Below are positions 23,801 to 35,800 of a stretch of DNA of 64,000 nucleotides, piece by piece. The position numbers and the translations under genes were made by a program. Below the pieces are notes generated by a model, which was given only the letters and a program-made list of their open reading frames with translations, was not told where the DNA came from and did not search any database. The DNA lies in assembly GCA_003116995.1 (NCBI GenBank), contig BDSL01000066.1, forward strand, positions 124,001 to 188,000, read 5' to 3'. Position 1 is the first letter of the stretch; every line of letters starts with the position of its first letter. This stretch comes from Yamagishiella unicocca (Eukaryota; Chlorophyta; Chlorophyceae; Chlamydomonadales; Volvocaceae).

Positions 23801-26800
23801 TCCACGATCCCGTGACAGTAGTGTGACACCTGATGCTTCACACCACTTAACTCCGTTTAAAATTTTTTCATGCATGCCGCTGAACTCGCCGCAGGAGCGC
23901 TATGTCTTCCCCATGACGCTGTGTGTGACGAGGCTGAGCGGCACGGGATCAGACAGGTAGGCCTGCAGCCCTGTTTGCGAGTACGAACACACCTCCCTAA
24001 ACCCTACACCGGACCGTTGTGCTTTGTTCATTTTCCGAGGCGTTTCGCGGCTTAGCTTATAATTAACACACGTCGAGTCCCGCGGCCTGATGGCTTACCG
24101 TATCATCACCTGCCGGGCTACTGCAACTCCCTCCTGCCCTCCCTCGCCTCCCATACTGTCTCCCTTCTCTCCCTCCCCCCTCTCCCCTCTCCCTCCCCTC
24201 CTCCCCCCCTGCTGCGCAGCATCTTCTTGGGGGTGGTGCGTGTGCTGCCCCCCAGCCTCTACGTCATGCGCGCGTGGGTGGCCCCCAATGGCACCGTCCT
24301 GTGCGTCGACCAGAGCTTCGCCTCCATGATCGGCATGGGGGAGCGCGAGCTGGTGCGTGCCACCCCGGCAAATACACAGACACGTACGTGGCTGCGGTGG
24401 TACTGGGAGATGAAATAACACTGGTGGTGGATCGATCGCCTTGTCCGCAGGTGGGCAAGTCCCTTTCGGCGCTGGTTTCCCAGCAGGAGCTGCGTTCCGA
24501 AGTGGATGTGCTGATGGAGCAGTGTAGCGACTCCAGCGTCAGCGAGCTCGCCGCCGGCACCATCACCGCAAAGCTGCAGCTGCTGCACCGCTACATGGAC
24601 CCGGTACCGGTGGAAGCCAGCATCGGCATGGCGGGTAGGCGCGTGGGGTGATGCGAGGGAGGCAGGGCGGCAGGGTGTGGGGGGGGTCTGGGGTCTGGGG
24701 GGCCGGGCTGTGCGGACTGGGGCGTCGGGTGCAGGGGGCCTACCACCTCGTCACTAGGGGCAGGGCAGCGTGGATGTGGTCGTAGCCTACCTCGTTGGCA
24801 GGTCGAGGTGCGGCGGCCTGCTGCCTTCAACACTGCTGCCTGCGGTAACTACAGCAGGGCTGATAAAACTATCGGATAGAAAACCGTGTGGTGGGGTCTT
24901 GGGTTGCATTACTAGCCTTCCTCCCTCCCTTCCCCCTCCCTCCCTCCCTCCCTCCCTCCCTCCCTCCCTCCCTCCCTCCCTCCCTCCCTCCCTCCCTCCC
25001 TCCCTCCCTCCCTCCCTCCCTCCCTCCCTCCCTCCCTCCCTCCCTCCCTCCCTCCCTCCCTCCTCCCTCCCTCCCTCCCTCCCTCCCTCCCTCCCTCCCT
25101 CCCTCCCTCCCTCCTCCCTCCCTCCCTCCCTCCCTCCCTCCCTCCCTCCCTCCCTCCCTCCCTCCCTCCCTCCCTCCCTCCCTCCCTCCCTCCCTCCCTC
25201 CCTCCCTCCCTCCCTCCCTCCCTCCCTCCCTCCCTCCTCCCTCCCTCCCTCCCTCCCTCCCTCCCTCCCTCCCTCCCTCCCTCCCTCCCTCCCTCCCTCC
25301 CTCCCTCCCTCCCTCCCTCCCTCCTTTATGCCAAAGCTGACTCAGTAGTTTAGCTCTCCACCAATTTAACTCTCCACCGCCCGCGCAGGCACGGACGCTC
25401 AGCGCATCCTGGTGCTCAACTGCCGCCGCGCGGATGGCCAGGACGGCAACATCTTGGTGGTGGACACTCACATGAGGGTCAAGTTCGCTGCCGCCGGGGT
25501 GGGGGACATGATGGGATACGCGCCGCGCAAGCTGGCCACCATGAGGCTGGACCAGCTGCTGCCGCCGCCGTACAACACACTGCACGCCAAGTGGCTCCGG
25601 GTGCGTGTCGTGTGTATGTGTGTGTATGTGCATGTGTATGTGTATGTGCCTTCGTGGGGGCGCGCGCTGAACGGCACGGTGAGGGCCTTATTACGTACCC
25701 GTACATACTGTACCCGTACGTACCTGCCTCTAGCTACCTCGTCGCGTCCTCCTGATAACCCGCGTTTGATGCGCGTGGGTGGTTACTGTTCGGCTGGCCG
25801 CCTGCATGGTGGCTTCCGGTAGGTGGATAACGGCGGTGCATTCGACTTTCAGCATGCGAGGACTCCTGCTGTCCGCCCGCCCCAGTCCATCGCGTTGTCG
25901 CTCGATCGCCGAACGCTGGCGGGGTGGGTTCACCTCGTGCTGATGCGTGGGCGGCGTGACTGCACCCGGCCATCCGCACCCCTCTCCGCATCCCTCCCCT
26001 CCTGTCGGGGTCAGTCTTTTTGCAACTACCATCCGCGCCCACACACGCACGCACACACGTCCTTCACTGCAGGATCCCGCGCACACCCCCACCGCCACCT
26101 CCTGCCGCTCCGGTGTGGTGGTGCACCTGATCAACGACGTCGGCGCCGGTGTGCCGGTGCGGCTGCGGGTGCACACGGGGAGCGGGGACAGCGGCGGCGG
26201 CGGCGGCAACAACTTGGTCGACGCATCTTTGGCGCACACGGACTACGTCGTCGAGGTGCGGGGCGGAGGGGGGCAGGGGGGGCGGGGCGGGGCGGGGCGG
26301 GGCGGGGCGGGGCGGGGCGGGGCGGGGCGGGGCGGGGCGGGGCGGGGCGGGCCGGGGCGGGCCGGGGCTACACCTCGAGCGCTCCCCCGCGGACCGGTGA
26401 TAGGGCGGGGTTGCGGCAGGTACTGAAACGCGCGCGTGATTGTCAGTAGATAGCTGGAACACTGCGCCCACACCCGTTACCTACCAGCAATTACCACTAC
26501 GGCTGCGCGCGAGAGAGTGATCTCGCGTTGGAGCGATTTGTGGTTGCGTGTGAGGTGAGGAAGTCCTGCAGCAGGTCGTGATCATATCGCCCTGCCTGCA
26601 TCGTCCAAACATGCACACCAGCGATGTGAGGTGTTGTTTTCACCCTGCCTCTGTGCGAGTGCGAGCGGCGCGGAACGGGCCTCCGCTGACCACAACCACC
26701 ACCACCACAACCACCACCACCACCACAACCACCACCACCACCGCTCGCTCAGGTCGAGCGGGTGCCGCCCGGCGAGGAGCTGGAGGAGATGCGGCTGGTG

Positions 26801-29800
26801 CTCACCGCCACCTTCGCCGGCCGGGTGTGCAGCGTGTCGCGGCCTGGCTCCACCCTGTTCGGCTGCCCCGCCGCCGCCTACGTGGGGTCCCACCTGGGCG
26901 ACCTGGTGGACATCTTCGCCGAGTGGCGGCAGCACAACGGCGACTCCGACCCCCGGCTGCTGCTGCTGGCGCTGCTGGACAAGGAACAAGAGATGCCGGG
27001 TGCGTGAGGGGGCAGCGCGCTGCGAGCGCTCGCGCGGTCCGCCGCCGTCGTACATGTCCGTTCGTCCGCCGTCGTACATGTCCGTCCGCCCGCCGTCGTA
27101 CATGTCCGTCCGCCCGCCGTCGTACTGTACCTCTGTCCGCCGCCGTACATGCCCGTCCGTCTCCGTCCATTTGCCGTCACATACGTCTGTCCTTCCGCTG
27201 TTGGCTGGGTTGGGTTGGGTACTTGGGTTGGGTTGGGTTGGGTTGGGGATTGGCCAGTGGCGTGCTGTGATTGAGGCGCGCGATGTACAAGTACGATAGG
27301 GCCGTGGCCGCGTAGACAGGTAGCTAGGTAGCTAGGTAGCTAGCTAGATAGGTAGGTTGCATTGGATTGCCCATTCACGTGCCCACCCACGCACGCGCCC
27401 GTCAGGCGCATCGTGGAGGGTTCGTGTGCAAGAAGGCACAGGAGGGCCGACAGCAGCAGCAGCAACAACAGCAGCAGCAGCAAGTGGCGCCAAAGCTGAC
27501 CTGCTGGCGCTGCCGTCCATCCGGGGAAGGGGGCCGGGGGCGGCATCCGGCGGTCAGCAGCAGCAGCAGCAGCAGCAGCACGGCGGGGCGCCCGTGTGGC
27601 GGTCTGCTTGCCTGCAGGTGGGGGGGCTGCCCGGATGGCCATTGGGTGGTTGGGTGGTTGGGGCCGTGATGGACAGTACGCGCGTTGTGTGGCTGCAGAT
27701 ACATACCGTTGGGTCTCTGGCGGGATCACCGACCTGAGCTACGCAAGCCGCCATCAGCAAGCTAGCTAGCTCGTTAGTAGCTGGCAAGTTAGTAGCTAGC
27801 AGGATAGTGGCTAGCAGGTTAGTAGCTAGGTAGTAGCTAGCTGCTTAGTAGCGAACTAGTTGGTGGCTAGCTAACTATTGCCCAGTACATATCGTGGACG
27901 GCTAGATAGGTAGGAGGTGGTAGATAGGTACGTCATCAACCGACATGGGCCGCGACGACGTGCTCAGCTCACGAAGCGGTCCTTCATCGCGCCCTCGCTT
28001 GCCGACGTGCACTTGTACGAAGGTGGAGCTGTACGACGATCACAACGAAGGCGCCGAGGCCGGCGGTGACGGCGGCGGTGACGGCGGCGGTGACGGCGGC
28101 GGTGACGGCGGCGATACCTCCCAGGCCATGCTCCGGGTGGTGCTGTGGCGGCGCGACCGGCTTTCAGGTGTGATGGAGCTGGACGAGCAGCTGGTGGTCC
28201 GCAAGGCCAGCCCGCTCACGGGCCTTATCGTCGGCGTGCCCTCCACCGCCATGATCAAGAAGCCACTGAACAGGTAGGGGGTCCCAGAGGGTGGGATGGC
28301 CGGCCGGCAGCATGTTTGCAGCGCGGGGTGCGGCTGGATGGCAAGCTAGCGATGCAGGGTGGCGTGGGGTGGCGGGAGGGTTACCTATCGTAGCTGTCTC
28401 CTAGACCGACCTCGATGGCCGGGTATGTAGGCGGAGGCTGCTAGGGAGCGCGGGGCCGCGTAGTCGTCCCGCCCCACCTGCCGTATGTATTATAAAGGAA
28501 ACCATCCTTGTGCATTAACGCGAGGAAAATACCGAAAAAACCTACGCACCTGCCGTACCTGTATGTATACCTAGAAAGGAAGGCTGCAGTGTCGTATGTA
28601 CGTACGATTTCCGCTGACGAGCGTGATCGCGCCCCTTGGTCTGCTGCCCCTCCCATCTCGCCGTCTGCGCTCCTCAACGCTTCCTTCCTTCCATACCACT
28701 ACCGTCACCACCACCGCCACCCTGCAGATTCCTGGACATCCCCTCCGGCCCGGGCATGACCTGGGAGAAGCTGGCCGCCTCAGCATCCGCCCGCTGCCAC
28801 AAGAAGAGCTCCCTCAAGACCACCTCCCGCGGTACCGTCAGCTCGCAGGTGGCCCTCATCGGGACCCACCCCGACATGGGCACCATGAGGATCGTGCTCC
28901 AGGGAGTGCAGACGCTGGCGCCCGGCGGCAAACCCAAGGTCACCATCACCCTGCACCCCGACACCAGCTACATCGGGACCTGCGCCAACTTGATGCGAGT
29001 GCTCCGGCTGGATGGGGTGGACGTGAACGAGGACGAGGACGTGGACGTGGGCGCAGGCGGCGTGTGCGGGGAGGCCGCTGCGGCCCTGGCGGCTACCGCT
29101 GCGGGCGCCGGCGGTGGCGGGGAGGCCTCTGCTGCGTCGCGCCATCCGGTCCCGTCGTCCAGATCCGTCAAGGTGCGGGTTTCGGATGGCGGCGGAACTG
29201 GCGAGCAACAGCAGCAGCAGCAACAGCAGCAGCGGCAGCAGCAACAGCAGCAGCGGCAGCAGCAACAGCAGCAGCAACAGCAACAGCAACATGGCGTCGT
29301 GGCGGCGCTGCAGCCGGTCGCTGCGGAGGGGACAGTGGCGGCTGCGGAGCAGGGCAGCGACACCCACTTTGGCGACGACGCGGCGACGGTGGATCGCGCA
29401 GCGAGCGACGGCGGCGACGACAGCGGCAGCGATGCACCGGCCAGCAGCAACGGCGGGGGCCGGCGGAAGCGCACTACTACTGGAGACGCCGCGTCGGACG
29501 ACGCGCCCGGCACGCCGCCGCCGGCCGCCCAGGCCAGCGTGGGACTGCACCGCCAGGCCACCAGCAAGTCGGAGTTCGTGGCGCAGTGGGTGCGCACGCT
29601 GACCCGCCGGGTCAGCGGGGGGGTGGACTTGAGCATGCGGCGGCAGCGGCCCGGTAGCAGCAGCGGCGCCACGGCGGCGGCGGCGGCTGAGGAGGCGGCG
29701 CCAGCGCAGCCGGGCAACGCAGGCAGCAGGGCGTTGGTGTCGGCAGGTGGTACGACGCGCAGCGTTAATTTTAGTTCGCGGGGCAAGACGGATCGTGTGG

Positions 29801-32800
29801 AGTTCCAGGAGCCGGCGGCGGGGCTGAGCGTTCTGAGCAGCCAGCAGGCCTTGCGGCTGGAGAGCGCTGGTGGGGATGGATTGGGCAGCCGCCCACTGGG
29901 AGGCTGTAGCTTGCGTGGGGAGAGGAGCGGCGCCCTGAGGCTGGAAGGCGGCGGCGGCGGTGGCGAGGGTGGCGGCGGTGGCGAGGGTGGCGAGGGTGAT
30001 GATGATGATGATGATGGTGAGCCGCCGGCTGCTGGAGGCGGCGGCAATAACGGCAAATGGGAGAGGGGCAGCGAGAGTGGCGACTCGAGTGCAGACGAGA
30101 GCGATGCCGCCAGCGGCTTCACGGGTGAGTGAGGGAATACCCGCTGGTGCAGTAGTAGTGCTGGGGTATTGAAGGGATTAGAGAAAAGAACCGAGAAAAG
30201 GATCGGTTACTGGACATGGGGAGTGTAGCTGGTACATAGTCTTCGGACACCTGGACGCGCGCATGCTACTGGACTTGGGGTGGACTGCCGCGAAAACTGA
30301 CTCGTCGACGGTCGGTTAAAGGAAGAAAAAGAGGGGAGGGAGGGCTTGCTGCGCAGCTGCTCGCAATCATGCGTCGTGTCACAGGTGGGTATGCGAAATA
30401 CGCTGTGCCAGCTAGGTGGTTGATGGTTGTAACCGTTACAGCGGGTTCCAGACCTTGGTTGGTATACTGATATTGGCACTTGCAGACCTGCCACTTTCAC
30501 GCCCATGCATCGATCCGTGCTGTACGTCCCTCACGAGGCCATGGCCCGAGTCCTTCTGTTGTCTTCGCTTGCCAACCACCGCAGCCGCCACAGACCAGTC
30601 CTCGTTCGCCGACGTGGCGGTCGATGCCCGGCGCAACCGGCTGCTCAAGGGTCTAAACAAGCTATTGCTGGGCCCCACCCTGGAGGGCCCCCTGGAGCGT
30701 CTGCGCTACCACAGCTACGCCATCCTGTTCGTGATGCTGACGACGCACGTCATATGCTACGTGGTGGTGGGTGCACCGTACCGTGCGTGTTTATCTGGTT
30801 CGAGTCCTGGTGTTTTCGCTCGCCCCCACGCCACCGGGTGTACGAACATGCCGTACATGTGCTGTTATGCTCACCGCCGCAAAATTTTGAGCAGCCACCA
30901 AGCTGTTTTTACTTCGGAGGGTTTTATTCCTTTTCCTATTCTTGTTATTTGTGACGTAATGCGCGCTGTCTTTGATGAGCACCTACACCATCACTAACAC
31001 CCGTCCGCCATCCCTTAACCAATGACCCCTTAATGGTTTATGCAATCCCAAATGGATGCCCCCCGCGTATGTGGACCAACCATGTGCCGCTGGCAGAGCC
31101 CCATCGCGGGTCTGCGGTCGCCTCCCCAGCTAGCGTTGTTGCTGCGTCAACTTTATCCATTATATTTGGTTGCAGCTGCGTGATCATCTCTTAACCCTCC
31201 TTCTTCCCTCCCTGTCGCGCGTTCCCGCCCGCCCTACCTGTATGTGGCTCGACCTGCGCAGCTCACGAATCTGATTGGCAAGCAGCACACGTGAGTGCGG
31301 CGCTTCTGGCAGGCGCGTCGTCAGTCAAACCCAGTTCGGGACCGTGTTGCTTTCCTTGTAATTGGTTGCCGACGCACATGCGCGCGCATGAATGCGCTTT
31401 TTCCAATTCATGCTCAAATCAAATTCCAATATATTTATGCCATGTCTTGTCGGCGTTGTCCCAGGAACGTGTTCGAGGTCCACCACCAGGCTCTCGCCAT
31501 GGACCGCTCTCAGCTCATCATGGCTCGGGCCATGATGGGCGCCTTCTGCGAGCGCACCAACAACACCGTCAAGGTCTCCGCCTGCGCCAACACCATGAGC
31601 TACACAGTTGGAAAGTAAGAGCCAGCATATGTGTCGTTGCGCTCTGCCGTTAGTTAGTTGCCGCAGCCTCTCCCTCGGGGACGTACGCCGGAACGACGCG
31701 CGCCTCTACCTGCCGACCGTCACCACCTTCCCAGTCCTCCCCACTTTTGCTGTTCTGCTGCTGCTGTCGAACTCCCTACTGTACGTTGCTGCTCGCACTG
31801 CCGCTGCTGCTGGTGCTGGTGGTGCTGCTGCTCGCACTGCCGCTGCTGCTGCTCCTGCTGCTGCTGATGCCGCTGCTGCTGGTGGTGCTGCTGACGGTGC
31901 CACAGGTTGGCTGAGAACATCGCGCTGATGGAGGAGCACCACCAGGGCCTGTACTTGGGAATCCAGGGGTTGCAGAAGCTTGAGCCCAAGGTGTACGAGC
32001 TGTGGACCTCGCACCACCTGGAATATCACGTGTGCGTACGTGTGCAGAGCTGCAGATAGATAAGGCCCGGGTATGAGGCCGGCTGGCCGGCTGGCTGTGC
32101 GGGGCATACATGGGCGCTGCGCGGAATCAGCTTTGATCGCTCTCCTTAACATATTTTAGCCTCACCAAACGCCGCCCTTTGCTCCATCTGCTTACGGCAA
32201 GTATGTTTGCGCCTGGATGCCCCTGGCCGCGCACCCATCCTCCCCCCCCAGCTACCTGGACAGCTCCCCCGCAAAGGTGATCGCCGCCTCTGCTGGCGTG
32301 TGGCAGTTGGGCAACCGCTTCCTGGCGGCGGCTAGAGAGGCGCTGTTCTGGATGCCGCGGCTCAAAGACGAGTACAAGTAAGGCATTAGGACCTGGCCTT
32401 GGGCTCGCCCGTCCTCAGGGCTTGGCCTTGGGCTCGCCTGGACAGACCGATTGAAAACAATATTACGGCAGAAGCACACTACATGTCAAGGGCTGCTGCA
32501 CACTTGCTGCCGTGTTACCGGTGCTGCGCCTCTCGCGGACGCCGCCGCACAGGCTTCTGCAGTTATTGATCACGTAGCATATGCCTAGCTGATCACGTTG
32601 CTTTGCGGCGACGGCCGCATGTTGTTTTGCGGCGGGCTACGAGGTGGCAGTTGATCGCGCTTGGGCTGTGCCGTACATTGGCGCACCTCCGTTCCTGGGA
32701 AGCAACCACCTACCTACATACCTGCATACCCATCTACCTGCCTGGGTGTCATTGGCGTCTTCAGGTTTTCGGATTTTAGGTTGGAGATGTGAGTCGCGTA

Positions 32801-35800
32801 GTGGAATGACATGCGTGTGGATATGCCCGTCAACAGGACGGAACACAGCAGAAGGGGAGGTTGCGAAAGCTCTATTTGCGCACCTGTAGCTGAAAGCTGA
32901 CGTGTGTGTGGTGACGTGCGACCGCACGTAAGTGAGAATGCTAATGTACGGCTGCCGGCTGCTGCGCGCACGTGGTTGCAGATGGCACCGCACGTGGCAG
33001 TTCCTGGTCACCAACGGCATGGGGCCTCTCTTCCAGGGCTACATGACCTCCCTGGAGTATCTCATGAGCTCCGCCTGGCGGGCCATCGAGACCCTGCGCA
33101 CAGGTGGGTGCGTGGGATGGGAGTTTGCAGTCTGCAGTAGCCTGCAGTAATCTGCAGTGGTCTGCAGCAGTCTGCAGTAACTCTGCAGTCGTCTGCGCTC
33201 GTTTGCGGTGGTCTGCAGTAGTCTGCAGACGACTGCAGACGACTGCAGTACTCTGCAGCAATCTGCAGCAGTCTGCAGCAGTCAGCAGCAGTCAGCAGCT
33301 AGTCAGCAGTCTGGTGTAGCCAGCAGTGATCTGCAGTCCGCAGTCTATTCTGTAATGCAAAAGCCGCGCGCCCATCTACCGTGCCTCCCTCCCTGGCGTC
33401 CTCCTCCCCTCGCCATATGACCAACACGCATTTATACCCTGCTGCCGCTCTCCCCCCCGCGCAGACCTGATCATCATGTTGGTGGTGGAGGCGCTCTTCA
33501 TCCAGGTGTTGTGCTCCGCATACCAGTGGGTGCTGGTGCAGCAGGTGGAGCAGGCGAGGATGCGGGGTTTGGTGGCCATGGTGGGCCTGCCAGCCCCAGT
33601 GCTCCGGCAGCTGGCGAGCAAGGCGATTAAGGTACGGGCCGGGTAGCTGAAACTATCGTTGCAAACCACTAGGCGCACGTCGTGTAAACGTTGCCGCCGG
33701 AGGCGTTTCACCAGGTTTACGTGTCATATGTGCAGCGGGGACAGCGACACAGTGGTACGGCGGCACAGCGGCACAGCGGGTACGGACCGCGTTACAATAA
33801 TCTACACACGAGGTGGCTAGGTAACCAGGGTATGTGCCTGGGAAAGTAGTGGCTGCCGCGAACGCATCGATTCGTAGGTGCCTGGGAATATAGTGCCTGC
33901 CGCGCACGCATCGATTCGTAGGTGCCTGGGAAAGTAGTGCCTGCCGCGCAAGCATCGATTGCGGGCTTCACCCGAACTCCGCCTGCATCCCCGACAGCGT
34001 GTCCTTATTCTGCCGCCGCCGCAGTGGGTTCGTCCACCCGCTCCATCCGCGTAGCAGTTCCTGTCAGGTATTGGATGCTCCTTGTCCTTTCTGATACAGG
34101 TTTTGGACGACGATGACGATGATGATGACGATGACAGCAACACCGGAGGCGACGACCGTAACGCGCGAAAACACGGCGTCAAGGGCCAGGGCGCAGCCCC
34201 TGGCGGCGGCGGCGAAGACAGAGACAGGCTGGAGGCCGGCGACGGCAGCGCCCAGGAGCGCGCGTGCAAGGGCTTGTCCTTCGACGGCTTGCCGCGGCCT
34301 GAGGAGAAAGAGGACGGAGGGATTGCTGCGAGGCTGGGCAGAAAGGGCTCGGGGGACGGGTCCGGCGGTGATGGCGTCGAAAAGGACAAGGCAAGTCGGT
34401 CGTGCAGCGGTGGCCGGAGCGTCAGCACGGTATCGACCTCCTCACGAATTGCGGTGTTGCCGGTCTGCCTTGCATCGTCGCGCAGCCAGCGTGTGTAGCT
34501 CGGGTGTGAAGCGGCAGCCAGCGCGGAAAGCAAGAGGTAGCCCAGAGGCCGCTCAGCACCGAGCGAGCAAACCAACCATCGCCGCCGTACGTGTGGTTTA
34601 CTTGCCGTACGTGTGTATGCGACATGTGTGCGCCCATTCCAAAAACACGCGCAGGGCCTTATGGGGCGCACTGAGAAGGCTCTGCACGCGGTTGGGATTG
34701 AGGCCCCCAGGAGGCCCCGGAAGCGCCGGAGCAGTCGTACGGGCGGGACGAGCATCAACGGCAAAGTGCTAATGCCGTCATACGCCAACTTGGCGCGGTT
34801 CATGGTGAGTACGGGCTTCTGATGAAATGCACCGAGCACGTGCACGCGGGCAGGTTGGGCTCCGCGATCCGTCCCGTACGTACTACTACGTGATTGCAGG
34901 ATTGCAGGATTGGTTAACCACGAACGTACCAACCCTCTACGGCTCCTCATTTACTGCTGTGCCCGTAGGGTTTTATGTTGGATTCTTTTAATCGCACTGA
35001 AGTTTTAAACGCAAGCGACATTTTCCCTGCAACACACTGCTGTGGCCCCCGCCCACCCGCCCACCCGCTGCGTGCCATGCACACACGCCGCCGTGCGCCT
35101 CGCAGGTCCCCTTTATCATTTGGAACGTGGCGGTGGTGGTCGTGTACGCCATTTCGCTGTCCAAGCTCAGCGGTATGCAGCACCCGCTGGCCTCCCTCAA
35201 CATGGCCTCCCACGTGGTGTACCGCTACACCCGGATGCGCACGTGCGCCTTCGGGCTGGTGTCGCAGGACGACACGGAATCCAGGGCGGTGTGGCGCGGC
35301 TTGTTGCGGCGGGAGATGCGGCTGTTTGAGGACGAGTACGACGTGCTGATGTACGGCGGAGTGGCAATTTCACAGGCGAGTCGATCGATCACGCAGCATC
35401 CTTCTTCTTGGTTGTCTGCGGCGTGCGGCGTGCCTCGGTTGTTGCACAGGCCGTTGCTTCATTATATGTTTCGATGCGAACAAGGAATGCGCACCGATTG
35501 TTGTACATAACATTTTCATGATTGGTATGGAAGCATCCCAGGACCATGCATCCAAGAGCCCAGCCTTTGCGCCGCTGGCCATCCACATTGCAAGTGTCAT
35601 GAACCGTGGGTATTAGCACCGGTATGCGGCTGCTAGCTGGGCAGCCACACCGGCCGACAACTGACACCCTGCGCCATGCGCGATCGTCCCGTCGGCAGGC
35701 CAACAGCGCATTCCAGGAGCCCGTCCCTGCCAGCACATTCGAGTCAGCGACGTTCGCGACGCAATTCTTTCGCGACAAGCGCTGCTTTCGCTGGAACCAG

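Noticed and set aside
24869..25633. Proline/serine- or glycine/glutamate-repeat proteins
   Set aside because: They are translations of the CCCT array inside an intron.
29168..30122. Minus-strand frames opposite exon 20 (Cys-, Pro- and Ser-rich)
   Set aside because: They are complements of the CAG/GGC repeats; the plus frame carries the family blocks.
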